Shown here in pieces: positions 38,990-48,679 of a stretch of DNA of 64,000 nucleotides. The DNA comes from Candidatus Sodalis pierantonius str. SOPE (GTDB lineage Bacteria > Pseudomonadota > Gammaproteobacteria > Enterobacterales > Enterobacteriaceae), in assembly GCF_000517405.1 (NCBI RefSeq), contig NZ_CP006568.1, forward strand, positions 4,092,001-4,156,000. Direction: 5' to 3'. The notes under the pieces were generated by a model. The model did not search any database. It had not been told where the DNA came from and saw only the letters and a list, made by a program, of their open reading frames with translations. Each line of letters begins with the position of its first letter. Position 1 is the first letter of the stretch. Position numbers and translations under genes: made by a program.

Positions 38990-39949
38990 ATGCGCCTGAG
39001 CACCAGTATGATTTACCAGCGTAATTTAGACGCTATCAGCGAGTCCTACAGCAAATGGGAGAATACTGGGCAGCAGTTGGCGACCGGCAAACGGGTCAAT
39101 GTGCCCTCCGACGATCCTATCGCCGCGTCTCAGGCTATCAAACTGGGCCAAAGCCAGGCCCTCAATAGCCAATACAGCGCGGCGCGCACCAGCGCCACCA
39201 ACAGTCTGTCGGCGGAAACCACGGTGCTGGAGCAGGTCACCGACGTCATTCAAAGCGCCCAGACGCTGCTGGTGCAGGCGGGCGACGGTACCTTGAGCGA
39301 TCAGGACCGGCAGTCGCTGGCGACCCAGCTTCAGTCGTATAAAGATCAGCTATTGAACCTGGCCAATAGCCAGGACGGTAACGGCAACTACCTGTTTGCT
39401 GGGTATAAAACCAATAGCGCGCCCTTTGTCGAAGCGGAGGACGGCAGCGTCAGTTACAGCGGCGGCGGCCAGGCTATGACCCAGCAGGTCGACGCCAGCC
39501 GCAGCATGACCGTCGGCGATACCGGTTCGGCGGTGTTCATGAGCCTTACGGCCGGCTATACCACCGAGCCGGACGGCGGCGACAGCGAAAGCAATATTTT
39601 CAATACGTTGGATATCGCCCTTAAGGCGCTGACCACGCCCCAGCAGGATGCCGACAGCACCGTCACCGTTGACTACACCGCCGCCATCGGTAAAGCCAGC
39701 CGCGGTCTGTCCAATTCGCTGGATAATGTGCTGGCGGTGCAAAGTTCGGTGGGCAGCAAGCTTAACGAGCTGGACAATTTGGACAGCCTCGGCACCAGCC
39801 GCAACACGCTTATCAGCGATAATATTAGCGCGCTGGTGGACGTGGACTGGTATCAAGCGATCTCCGACTACAGCCAGCAACAGGTTGCGCTGCAGGCCGC
39901 CTACAGCACGTTTACCGCCATGCAATCGATGTCGTTATTTAGCCAGTAA
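38990..39949 (+). CDS. flgL: Hook-filament junction protein 3 FlgL
   Basis: 319 residues and intact. N-terminal flagellin-like helix MRLSTSMIYQRNLDAISES with GKRVNVPSDDPIAASQAI, and C-terminal helix VDWYQAISDYSQQQVALQAAYSTF. FlgL connects FlgK to the flagellin filament. It is 42 bp after flgK in the same transcript and converges on fliR. Confidence 0.97.
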   Translation: MRLSTSMIYQRNLDAISESYSKWENTGQQLATGKRVNVPSDDPIAASQAIKLGQSQALNSQYSAARTSATNSLSAETTVLEQVTDVIQSAQTLLVQAGDGTLSDQDRQSLATQLQSYKDQLLNLANSQDGNGNYLFAGYKTNSAPFVEAEDGSVSYSGGGQAMTQQVDASRSMTVGDTGSAVFMSLTAGYTTEPDGGDSESNIFNTLDIALKALTTPQQDADSTVTVDYTAAIGKASRGLSNSLDNVLAVQSSVGSKLNELDNLDSLGTSRNTLISDNISALVDVDWYQAISDYSQQQVALQAAYSTFTAMQSMSLFSQ

Positions 39950-39956
39950 CCGGCTA

Positions 39957-39986
39957 GATCCTCAGCGGGCCATGCCGCTGAGGATC
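39957..39986. terminator. 12-bp hairpin between convergent flgL and fliR
   Basis: GATCCTCAGCGG and CCGCTGAGGATC form a perfect 12-bp stem with a GCCATG loop. It begins 7 bp after flgL and includes the fliR stop codon, so it may stop transcription from both sides. There is no clear T-run on either strand. Confidence 0.5.
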
Positions 39987-40119
39987 TCCGACAGCAGATC
40001 GAACACTTCTCCCATCATCTTCTCCCAAGACGGCGCCAGCAGCGGCAGTAACAGGCTGAAGGTCGCTTTGTTGAATAAATCCGAAATTTGTGACGACTTC
40101 CTCCCTATCAGGGCGATTG

Positions 40120-40928
40120 TTACATGATGCGGACGCTGTTTGGCATTCCTAACAGTGTGATCCGGTTAAGTGCTTTAACCATTGCCATTGCCTCACCTAC
40201 CTGCGCGTCATAGTCATGCAGACTCAGATGACCACCCAGAAGTGTTTTAAACCGGAACATGGCCGTTTCAGCCAGTGAACGCCGGTGATAACCTACTTTC
40301 TTTTTCCAGGTATCGTTATTGCCGCTCAGATGCTGATTTGCCACCGCATGGTTACGCTCATGGTATCGAGCTGGCCAATATTGCGCACCACTTCGCGGTG
40401 GGATAAGCGGCTTTATTTTTTTCCTCAGCAGAGCATCATGACAGTAACGCGTATCGTAAGCACTGTCAGCCGACGCTTCCCTGATTTTCCGGTGGGTTTG
40501 GTTAATCAGCCCGGGCAGCGCCTGCGCATCTGTCGTACCGCTTAGCGATAAATCGGCACAGATAATTTCATGTGTCACGCTATCTACTGCCAGATGAAGC
40601 TTGCGCCATACTCTGCGCCTCTCAGCCCCATGCTGCCTGACTTTCCATTCGCCTTCGCCGAAGACTTTCAGGCCGGTGCCATCGATGACCAGGTGTGAGA
40701 TTTCGCCGCGGGTTGGCGTTTTTATGCTGATGTCGACGGTTTTTGCTCGCCGGCTGACCAGAGAGTAATCTGGGCAGCGCAGCGACAGCCCCATCAGTTT
40801 AAAAATCGAGTCAACGAAACCCTGTAACGCCCGGAGCGAAAGGTTAAACACGCGCTTTATCATCAGAACCGTGGTAATGGCCATATCGGTGTAGTGAAGC
40901 GGCCGGCCACGATGTTCAGGTGGTGTAC
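40120..40928 (-). pseudogene. IS903-like transposase, 5' truncated
   Basis: Carries transposase residues from about TPPEHRGRPLHY (residue 40) to SVRIM, with the DDE residues. It is fused through the junction to unrelated codons from the neighbouring IS end (MPWGPDVETN...), giving a 296-codon ORF to 41010 that lacks the native N-terminus. Confidence 0.85.
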
Positions 40929-41003
40929 GGCTTTGTTGAATAAATCGAACTTTTAGGTGACTGGCGGCTCTGATCACTACATTCGTTTCAACATCAGGTC
41001 CCC

Positions 41004-41927
41004 ATGGCAAAGCAAAAGTTTAAAATCACCAACTGGCCCGCATACAACAATGCGCTCAGGCAGCGGGGGGACATGACAGTATGGCTTGATGAGTCAGCCA
41101 TTGCTGCATGGACTGAGAGTACACCACCTGAACATCGTGGCCGGCCGCTTCACTACACCGATATGGCCATTACCACGGTTCTGATGATAAAGCGCGTGTT
41201 TAACCTTTCGCTCCGGGCGTTACAGGGTTTCGTTGACTCGATTTTTAAACTGATGGGGCTGTCGCTGCGCTGCCCAGATTACTCTCTGGTCAGCCGGCGA
41301 GCAAAAACCGTCGACATCAGCATAAAAACGCCAACCCGCGGCGAAATCTCACACCTGGTCATCGATGGCACCGGCCTGAAAGTCTTCGGCGAAGGCGAAT
41401 GGAAAGTCAGGCAGCATGGGGCTGAGAGGCGCAGAGTATGGCGCAAGCTTCATCTGGCAGTAGATAGCGTGACACATGAAATTATCTGTGCCGATTTATC
41501 GCTAAGCGGTACGACAGATGCGCAGGCGCTGCCCGGGCTGATTAACCAAACCCACCGGAAAATCAGGGAAGCGTCGGCTGACAGTGCTTACGATACGCGT
41601 TACTGTCATGATGCTCTGCTGAGGAAAAAAATAAAGCCGCTTATCCCACCGCGAAGTGGTGCGCAATATTGGCCAGCTCGATACCATGAGCATAACCATG
41701 CGGTGGCAAATCAGCATCTGAGCGGCAATAACGATACCTGGAAAAAGAAAGTAGGTTATCACCGGCGTTCACTGGCTGAAACGGCCATGTTCCGGTTTAA
41801 AACACTTCTGGGTGGTCATCTGAGTCTGCATGACTATGACGCGCAGGTAGGTGAGGCAATGGCAATGGTTAAAGCACTTAACCGGATCACACTGTTAGGA
41901 ATGCCAAACAGCGTCCGCATCATGTAA
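41004..41927 (+). CDS. IS903-like transposase
   Basis: 307 residues with Asp121, Asp193 and Glu259, encoded by the complete copy of the double unit in fliR. It differs from the flgJ copy at a few residues (for example Val in LKVFGEG and His in YHEHNHAV). Confidence 0.94.
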   Translation: MAKQKFKITNWPAYNNALRQRGDMTVWLDESAIAAWTESTPPEHRGRPLHYTDMAITTVLMIKRVFNLSLRALQGFVDSIFKLMGLSLRCPDYSLVSRRAKTVDISIKTPTRGEISHLVIDGTGLKVFGEGEWKVRQHGAERRRVWRKLHLAVDSVTHEIICADLSLSGTTDAQALPGLINQTHRKIREASADSAYDTRYCHDALLRKKIKPLIPPRSGAQYWPARYHEHNHAVANQHLSGNNDTWKKKVGYHRRSLAETAMFRFKTLLGGHLSLHDYDAQVGEAMAMVKALNRITLLGMPNSVRIM

Positions 41928-42674
41928 CAATCGCCCTGATAGGGAGGAAGTCGTCACAAATTTCGGATTTATTCAACAAAGCAGCTGAAGGTCAAAATTC
42001 CCACCGTCAGCGTCAGGGAGAAGCCGATAACGAACACCGTCAATTGCGTGGTGATGCGGTTTAGCAATCCCAAGGCAATATTCAGCGTCATTAACATGCA
42101 GATAAGCGGCAGCGCCAGCATCATCCCGTTCAAAAAAATAACGCCGCCGGCGCGGGCCAGCGCCATAAACGCATTGGGATTCAGCGGCTGGTTATCCAAC
42201 GGCAGGGTGTGAAAGCTGTCCGCCAGCAGCGACAATAGCCATAAATGACCGTTGAGGCTGATAAACACCAGCAGGGCAAGCAGGTTAAGCAGCCGCGCCA
42301 GCAGCGGGGTATTCAGCCCGCTGGCGGGGTCGAAGAAGGTCGCGAAAGAGAGCCTCATTTGCAGGCCGATGACCTCACCGGCCATGCGCACGGCGGCGAA
42401 GGTCAACTGCATCGTCAGGCCGAGGGTGGTGCCTATCAGGATTTGCTTGAGGGCGAGCCAAAAGCCGGCCAACGAAAACAACGGCGTGTCGACGGCGGGG
42501 AGCGAGGGGGCGATAAGCAGGGCGATCAGAATGCCCAGTCCCAGCTTTATCGGCGCGAGAATCGATTTTTCGCTGAACAGCGGGGCGGTACTGATAAGCG
42601 CCAGAATCCGCAGCAGCGGCCAAAACAATGACGGCAGCAGAACCGCGAGCTGGCCGCTATCCAGAGGCAGCACG

Positions 42675-42939
42675 TTAGCCCGCCATGAGCGGCAGATTGG
42701 TCAATAGGGCGCGCATGTAGTCTAAAATAAGATTTAGCATCCAGGGGCCGGCGAGGGTGATGGTGGCTACCACCGCCAGAATTTTCGGGATAAACGAGAG
42801 TGTCATTTCGTTGACCTGGGTCGCGGCCTGCAGCAAGCTGATGATAAGCCCGCTAAACAGCGCCGCCAACAGCAATGGCGCCGCCAGCGCGATTAACATG
42901 CCCTCAATGGCCGAGGGCCATTACGGATTCTGGTGTCAT
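42675..42939 (-). pseudogene. fliQ: Flagellar export gate protein FliQ, frameshift near the N-terminus
   Basis: ATG 42939 begins MTPESVMALGH, then an extra base gives a stop. The remainder, GMLIALAAPLLLAALFSGLIISLLQAATQVNEMTLSF to LPLMAG, is open in the next frame to 42675. FliQ is a two-helix export-gate subunit. A 74-residue product from the inner ATG at 42899 would lack the first turn of helix 1. It ends 1 bp before fliR. Confidence 0.92.
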
Positions 42940-42959
42940 GGGTACCGCCTGTAAAGGAA

Positions 42960-43720
42960 CTAGCTATAAAAACTTTGCGCCAGCGAACTGATCAACAGTT
43001 GCCAGCCATCCACCAACACGAAAAGCATTATTTTGAACAGTAGTGAGATAGTCGCCGGCGGTACCATCATCATCCCCAGCGCCATGAGCACCGAGGCCAC
43101 CACCAAATCGATAATCAAAAACGGAATAAACAGCGTAAAACCTATCTGGAAGGCCGTTTTCAGTTCGCTGGTGACATAGGCCGGCAGCAGAATGCACATC
43201 GGTACCGCCTCCGGCCCCTCCAGGGGCGGCACATTGGCCAGGCGGGCGAACAATCCCAGATCCGCTTCCCGCGTCTGGCGCAGCATAAAGGCGCGCAACG
43301 GTTGCGATCCTCGTTCCAGCGCGGTCTGCATCGAAATTTTGTTCTCGCTCAGCGGCAGATAAGCGTCGGTGTAAATGGAATCTAATACCGGCGACATGAC
43401 AAAAAAGGTTAAAAACAGCGCCAGGCCCAGCAGCACCTGATCAGGGGGCGCCGAGGGAGCGCCGATGGCGCTGCGCAACAGCCCAGCACAATGATGATGC
43501 GGGTGAAACTGGTCATCATTAACAGCGCCGCCGGAATAAAGGTCAGCGAGGTGAGGAACACCAACGTTTGCACCGGCAACGACCAGTTCTGACCGCCGCC
43601 GGGCAGCGGCTGGCTGATAATACCGGGCAATTGCGCGCAGCAGGCTGGTGCAAACAACAGCAAAAGCGCGGCGGCGCATGCGGGGCAGAAGCCGCCTGTT
43701 ATTCCCCGACAGCGTATCAT
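42960..43720 (-). pseudogene. fliP: Flagellar export gate protein FliP, one-base deletion
   Basis: ATG 43720 (MIRCRGITGG) leads to a signal peptide and QTLVFLTSLTFIPAALLMMTSFTRIIIVLG, then loses a base near 43487. The rest (LLRSAIGAPSAPPDQVLLGLALFLTFFVMSPV, ILLPAYVTSELKTAFQIGF, VDGWQLLISSLAQSFYS) is open to 42960. FliP forms the core of the export gate. The longer ORF from 43787 is an artefact of the wrong frame. Confidence 0.94.
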
Positions 43721-44146
43721 GCGTTACCGCTCCGCTGGCGAATTTGACGCAATAACCGCTGGCGAAAATCCTCCGGCACGGGGCCACTATCGCCCCGTTC
43801 AGGCTGCGCGGGGGCGGGCAAGGTATGTAGCGTAGTAATGTGCTGCGGCGTGATCCCCAGCACCAGCCAGGTTTCCTCGACCTGCATAATCACCACCTTT
43901 TCCCGCGCGCCGATGCTACAGCTGGCCCGGACCATCAGCCGATTGCCGCCGCGCCCGGCCGGCGTCAGCCGCATGGTTTTCAGCAGCCAGCCGCCAATGA
44001 CGATAAGCAGCAGGATACCGAGCAGCGCGCCGCCAACCTGGGTGAGCGCGCGTCTGGGCGGCGGATGCGGCGGCGCCATTGCCGGCCACCGTGCTAGCGT
44101 GGTCGGTGGTGGTCGGTGAAGAGTCGCGTAACGGGGAAGCGATCAT
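43717..44146 (-). pseudogene. fliO: Flagellar assembly protein FliO, frameshift in the N-terminal part
   Basis: The probable start ATG 44146 (MIASPLRDSSPTTTDHA) is out of frame with the body, which reads ALTQVGGALLGILLLIVIGGWLL (membrane helix), then ASCSIGAREKVVIMQVEETWLVLGI to 43717. The shift lies near 44060. FliO helps assemble the FliP ring. The stop overlaps the fliP ATG. Confidence 0.82.
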
Positions 44147-44566
44147 TTACCGGCTAAGCCTGCGCATCCGCTCGGACGGCGTGATGATGTCGGTGATGCG
44201 AACGCCGTATTTGTCCGCTACCACCACCACCACTTCGCCTTGAGCGATAAGATAACCGTTGATAAGAATATCCAGCGGTTCCCCCGCCAGACCGTCCAGC
44301 GCGACTACCGAGCCTTGCGATAGGCGCAGCAGCTCTTTGATGGTCATTTTGGTGCGCCCCAACTCCACGGTCATCTTGACCGGGATATCCATTATCAAAT
44401 CAATATCCTGCAGCGGGCCGCTACCGCCTTCTCCCGCCAGCGGCGAGAAAATACCGTCGGTGGATGCCGCCTGCTTCCGATCACCACCCTGCTGTGCAAG
44501 CGCTTCAGCCCACAGATCGTCCGCGGAAGGGTTCTCATCGGCAGACGGTTTAGTCGGCTCAGTCAT
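44147..44566 (-). CDS. fliN: Flagellar motor switch protein FliN
   Basis: 139 residues from ATG 44566 (MTEPTKPSADENPSADDLWAEAL), overlapping the fliM end by 8 bp. The C-terminal SpoA domain (LQDIDLIMDIPVKMTVELG, LLRLSQGSVVALDGLAGEPLDI) is nearly identical to E. coli. FliN forms the lower C-ring, binds CheY-P and docks FliH. Intact. Confidence 0.97.
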   Translation of the reverse strand: MTEPTKPSADENPSADDLWAEALAQQGGDRKQAASTDGIFSPLAGEGGSGPLQDIDLIMDIPVKMTVELGRTKMTIKELLRLSQGSVVALDGLAGEPLDILINGYLIAQGEVVVVVADKYGVRITDIITPSERMRRLSR

Positions 44567-45539
44567 TGGGCGATTCCTCATTCTGGGAGTTCAATACGGG
44601 ATTAATCAGTTGGTCGACGCAGAGCGCGTACTGGCCGGTGAGCACCGGCACGCCATCTACATAGGCGGTGATATGCTCGGGTTTTTCGATGGTTAGCACA
44701 TCCCCCGGCGCCAGTTTTAAAATTTCCGATAGCCGCAGCGTCACGTCGGTAAAATTCGCCACGAGCTCCAGTTCAGAGTGCTGGACCTGACGCACCAGGT
44801 TTTCACGCCAGCTCTGATCTTCCAGGCGCGAGTTTTCCAGCGGCGGGTTGGCCAGCAATTCCCGCAGAGGTTCGATCATAGAAAACGGAATACAGATATA
44901 AAATTCCCCCACCAGCGATCCGATTTCCACATGGAAGGGGGTCGTCACCACGATATCGTTAGGCGACGAGGTGATATTGGTAAATTTTACCTGCATTTCA
45001 GCGCGCACGTATTCGATAGTGAGCTGGTAGATGGCCTGCCATGCCTCCTGATACCCTTCCAGCGCCAGGCGCAGCATGCGGCGGATAATGTGCTGTTCGG
45101 TATGGGTAAACTCCCGGCCTTCCACCCGGATGGGGAAACGGCCGTCGCCGCCAAACAGGTTATCCACCGCAATAAAGACCAGGCTTGGGGAAAACACAAA
45201 CAGCGCGGTACCGCGCAGCGGCTTCAGGTGAATAAGGTTCAAGTTGGTTGGCACCGGCAAATTGCGGGCAAACTCATGGTAAGGTTGGATCTGAATGGCG
45301 CCGACGGTGATGTCAGGGCTGCGGCGCAACAGGTTGAACAGCCCCATGCGGAAGTGGCGGGCGAAGCGCTCGTTGATGATTTCCAACGCCTGCAATCGTT
45401 CGCGCACCACTCGCCGCTGAGTATAAGGATCGTAAGGTTTGATCTCCGGCTCGGCGCCGGGGCTGGCCGGTTGTTCCACGATATCGTCGCCGTTGAGCAA
45501 CGCATCGATTTCCGCCTGCGATAAGATACTGTCTGCCAT
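44559..45539 (-). CDS. fliM: Flagellar motor switch protein FliM
   Basis: 326 residues and intact. The CheY-binding peptide SILSQAEIDALLNGD is at the N-terminus. The middle domain contains the GGxG-type loop (NLFGGDGRFP), and the C-terminal SpoA domain is GDVLTIEKPEHITAYVDGVPVL. FliM links FliG to FliN in the C-ring. It lies 5 bp after fliL. Confidence 0.97.
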   Translation of the reverse strand: MADSILSQAEIDALLNGDDIVEQPASPGAEPEIKPYDPYTQRRVVRERLQALEIINERFARHFRMGLFNLLRRSPDITVGAIQIQPYHEFARNLPVPTNLNLIHLKPLRGTALFVFSPSLVFIAVDNLFGGDGRFPIRVEGREFTHTEQHIIRRMLRLALEGYQEAWQAIYQLTIEYVRAEMQVKFTNITSSPNDIVVTTPFHVEIGSLVGEFYICIPFSMIEPLRELLANPPLENSRLEDQSWRENLVRQVQHSELELVANFTDVTLRLSEILKLAPGDVLTIEKPEHITAYVDGVPVLTGQYALCVDQLINPVLNSQNEESPND

Positions 45540-45544
45540 AGCGG

Positions 45545-46024
45545 TTAGCGCAGAATAAAAGCGGTAAACAGCACGTCGTCCACCACCTGCGGCGGTTGGC
45601 CGGCAACCAGCGGTTCGGCCAGAGTTTGCTTTATCTTGTCAATAAGCCTTTGTTTGCCCTGCGGGCAGGCCAGCTCGCTGGCCTGCTGACGCGACAGCAA
45701 TAGCAATAGCCGACTGCGCACCAGCGGCAGATAATCATTGAATGTCTTGCGCGTCTCTTCATTGGGCAGCCGCAGCGTCAGTCTGACATACAGCACCCGG
45801 TCCAAATCGTTATCGGGATTGGCGACGTTGACGGTAAAGGTTTCCAGTACCATAAAAACCGGCGCGGGGGACGGCGCCAGGGAGATCGCCGCCGGCTGCG
45901 TCGCGGCGGTGCGCAGCTGCCACCAGAAATAGCCCGCCGCGCTACAGGCGGCAAGGAGAATTATCACCAACAGAGCGAACCAGGGGGCGGAAGTGCGGGC
46001 GATGGGACGCGCGGATTCAGACAT
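45545..46024 (-). CDS. fliL: Flagellar basal-body protein FliL
   Basis: 159 residues from ATG 46024 (MSESARPIARTSAPW). One membrane helix (about 16-37), then a periplasmic stomatin-like domain ending DDVLFTAFILR. FliL rings the stator. Intact. The longer in-frame start at 46048 lacks a better ribosome-binding site. Confidence 0.94.
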   Translation of the reverse strand: MSESARPIARTSAPWFALLVIILLAACSAAGYFWWQLRTAATQPAAISLAPSPAPVFMVLETFTVNVANPDNDLDRVLYVRLTLRLPNEETRKTFNDYLPLVRSRLLLLLSRQQASELACPQGKQRLIDKIKQTLAEPLVAGQPPQVVDDVLFTAFILR

Positions 46025-46170
46025 GACGTGACGATTTCCCTTGAGCATGATGAGAGGTACCAGGCCGCGCCTGATAAGCCAATCGGTTAATTGCCACCAA
46101 TTATGCCGCCATTTCTCGCCATCAATGGCCGGAATAGAAGAGGTAATTCACGCTTATTTCCACGCGGTGA

Positions 46171-46965
46171 TTAGATATAGGTGTTAATCCGGCCGTTGCT
46201 GATGGCGGTCGCCTCCTGAGCGGTATGCCCCTGCGTCGCGCTATCCTCAACCGTGCTGAACGCTCGCGGCTGACCGCCGGAATACGCTTGGCCGCCGACG
46301 CTGCTTTGCCCGAGCTGGATCCCGCTTTCCGCCAGCGCCGAGCGCAAATGGGGCAGCGCGGCCTGTAAGGTATCTCGCACCTGGGCGTGATCCGACACCA
46401 TATGGATTTGCAGTTGATTGTCCTGGATATGCAAGGAGATCTGCAGCGAACCGAGATCGGCGGGGTGCAGGCGCAGTTCGGCGTTGCTCTGATTATTGCG
46501 GGCGAACATCACCAACTGCTGACCCAGCGCCTGTTGCCATTCATCGCTGCCCAACTGTGCGGCAATCATCGCCGACGCGGCGTCAGAGCCGGTGCTCAGC
46601 GGCCGCGGGCTGAAATTGTCGGCGCGGCCATCGTGTCCGATGCCGCGGCTTTGGTCAGCGTTTTTTTGCCGTGGCCGTCGCTTATCGTCTGATCATCAAG
46701 GTTGTCGACGGTTGCCGCCGTATCGCGGTCGGTCAGGCCGTCCTCTGGCGCGTTCACCTTCACCGATGGCGGCCGTTTACCGGCGCCTTGACCGACCATC
46801 CTGGCCGGCATGCGCGGCGGCCCCCTGCGGCTGCGTGGCGTTAGTGACTTTGCCCTGCAGGACGGCGGTAAAATTCAGACTGTCCGCGTCGGCCTGTTGG
46901 GACGCGCCGGTGTTGCCCGCTGGGTGAACGGCGGCGACATCGGTCAAGGTAGGTAAGGTCATCAT
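46171..46965 (-). pseudogene. fliK: Hook-length control protein FliK, deleted and frameshifted
   Basis: The N-terminus (MMTLPTLTDVAAVHPAGN to AAAHAGQDG) breaks near 46800. A Pro/Asp-rich middle lies in a second frame to about 46600. The conserved C-terminal domain (WQQALGQQLVMFARNNQSNAELRLHPADLGSLQI) is in a third frame, ending at 46171. The locus spans 265 codons against 375-405 in E. coli and Salmonella FliK, so the molecular-ruler region has also been shortened. Confidence 0.9.
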
Positions 46966-46994
46966 AAGATCCCCGGTGCCCCATGGGCTCGCCG

Positions 46995-47341
46995 TTAAGA
47001 GTTATTCCGCCGTGCGTCGGCTGCGCGGCGGGCGAATTCATCCATTTTTTTCTGATCCAGACGGTTTTCCCGCACCTGCGCCGCCTGCTCCTGACGGGAA
47101 TGTAATGTACTTAAGGCATTCAACCGTTGCTGCTTATCCTGCCAAAGCGCAATCGCCTGCTGCACTTTTTCCTTCCATTGGTTCAGCGTGTAGCGGTGCT
47201 GCGCAATAGCGGTTTCCAGCGTCAAAATGAATTGTTGAAAGTTTTCATAATCGCCGGAGACCATGCCGCGGGCCAGTCCGGATTGCAGCTTCTGCCGATA
47301 TTCCAGCTCGTACGCCAGTAATTGATCCAGCCTGGCCGCGG
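46995..47341 (-). pseudogene. fliJ: Flagellar export protein FliJ, N-terminus lost, fused to fliI
   Basis: About 115 C-terminal residues of FliJ remain (YELEYRQKLQSGLARGMVSG, FQQFILTLETAIAQHR, ENRLDQKKMDEFARRA). They are joined in frame to the FliI C-terminus near 47342 (QQLQALF-AAARLDQLL). The deletion removed the fliI stop, the fliJ start and about 30 residues of FliJ. FliJ is the central stalk of the FliI ATPase. Confidence 0.9.
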
Positions 47342-48679
47342 CGAACAGGGCCTGTAACTGCTGCCGGGCATCGTCATAACCGCACGCCTGATGCATCCCC
47401 TGCTGCAAAAAACCTTCGATCGCGGGATAGAGCGCGATCGCTTGATCCAGCAGGGGATCGCTGCCGGGGGCATAAGCGCCGACGCTTATCAAATCGCGGT
47501 TGCGCTGGTAGCGCGATAGCCGCTGTTTCAGTTGGCGCATCTGGTGTTCATGTTCCGGTGTTACCAGCGCGGTCATGACTCGGCTGATAGACGACTCGAT
47601 ATCGATCGCGGGATAGTGGCCGCTTTCCGCCAAACTCCGCGACAGCACAATATAGCCATCCAGGATCGCCCGCGCGGCGTCGGCAATGGGATCCTACTGA
47701 TCGTCCCCTTCGGTGAGCACGGTAAAGCGGTAATCGAGCCGCCGATGCCGTTGCCGGCGCGTTCCACCAGGGCAGGCAGTCGGGCGAACACCGACGGGGG
47801 ATACCCTTTGGTGGCGGGTGGTTCGCCGATAGCCAGCGCGATCTCCCGCTGCGCCATGGCGTAACGGGTCAGCGAGTCCATGATAAGCAACACGTGCTGA
47901 CCGCGATCACGGAAATCCTCGGCGATGCGGGTGGCGTAAGCGGCGCCCTACATGCGCAGCAGAGGCGAGACATCCGCCAGCGCGGCAATCACCACCGAAC
48001 GTGCCAGCCCCTCGCTGCCCAGAATATTTTCGATAAAATCTTTTACTTCGCGACCGCGCTCGCCGATGAGCCCGACCACGATGACATCGGCGTGCGTATA
48101 GCGGGCCATCATGCCGAGCAGTACGCTTTTACCGACCCCGGAGCCGGCGAACAGCCCGATGCGCTGGCCCCGGCCGATGGTCAGCATGCCGTTGATGGCG
48201 CGAACGCCGACATCCAGCACGTCGGTAATGGGGTACGCTGCAGGGGATTACAAGGTTTGGTGATAAGCGGCGCGCGCTAGGGTGTTGGGGGCGGGCAGGC
48301 CGTCCAGCGGTCTGGCGCGGCTGTCCAGCACCCGGCCCAGCAGCGCTTGGCCGAGAGGCAATTGCTTGCTGTGGTTCGCCTCGTGGCCGGCGGCAACCAC
48401 CTCGGCGCCCGGCACAATGCCTTCCACCTCTTCAAGGGGCATCAAAAACAGTCTGTTGCCGTTAAAGCCGACCACCTCGCACTCCACCTCGGCGTTATCA
48501 TCGCCGCCGGTCCGCGCCACCCGGCAAGCGGTGCCTAACGGCAGTTGCAAACCGCTTGCCTCCATGACCAGTCCGGTAGCGCGCGTCAGACGGCCGCAGC
48601 GCCTTACCCGCGGGACCGGCGTCAGCCGTTGCTCCAGCGCATCCAGCGCGCCGAGCCAACGTTTGAGCCGCCCGGTCAT
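47342..48679 (-). pseudogene. fliI: Flagellum-specific ATPase FliI, multiple lesions, 3' fused to fliJ
   Basis: ATG 48679 begins MTGRLKRWLGALDALEQRL. Frameshifts lie near 48220-48260 and 47720. Amber codons at 47950-47948 (MQGAAYA expected) and 47696-47694 (DDQQDPIA expected) interrupt it further. Walker A (GLFAGSGVGKSVLL) and Walker B (HVLLIMDSLTRYAMAQRE) are present in separate frames. The end (LQQGMHQACGYDDARQQLQALF) runs straight into FliJ. Confidence 0.93.

Larger units (their letters stand above)
40064..41983. mobile_element. Inverted double IS903-like unit, bounded by one 9-bp duplication
   Basis: A truncated minus-strand copy (40064-40928, lacking the first ~190 bp) abuts a complete 1055-bp plus-strand copy (40929-41983). 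Both outer ends are 3'-type termini. The 9-bp duplication GCTGAAGGT at 40055-40063 and 41984-41992 brackets the pair as a whole. The internal joint GTAC|GGCTTTG recurs at 54054/54055. Confidence 0.92.
39962..42673 (-). pseudogene. fliR: Flagellar export gate protein FliR, split by an IS pair
   Basis: The 5' part runs from 42673 (MLPLDSGQLAVLLPSLFWPLLRILAL) to 41984. The 3' part (SLLLPLLAPSWEKMMGEVFDLL to GMAR) lies at 40063-39962. Between them is a 1920-bp double IS903-like unit with a 9-bp duplication (GCTGAAGGT on the plus strand). Removing it restores the frame. FliR is a multi-pass membrane subunit of the export gate with FliP and FliQ. Confidence 0.95.

Noticed and set aside
43409..43787. 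Longer ORF 42960-43787 as a complete FliP
   Set aside because: Its first ~95 codons do not encode FliP; the real N-terminus is in another frame from 43720, with a one-base deletion near 43487.
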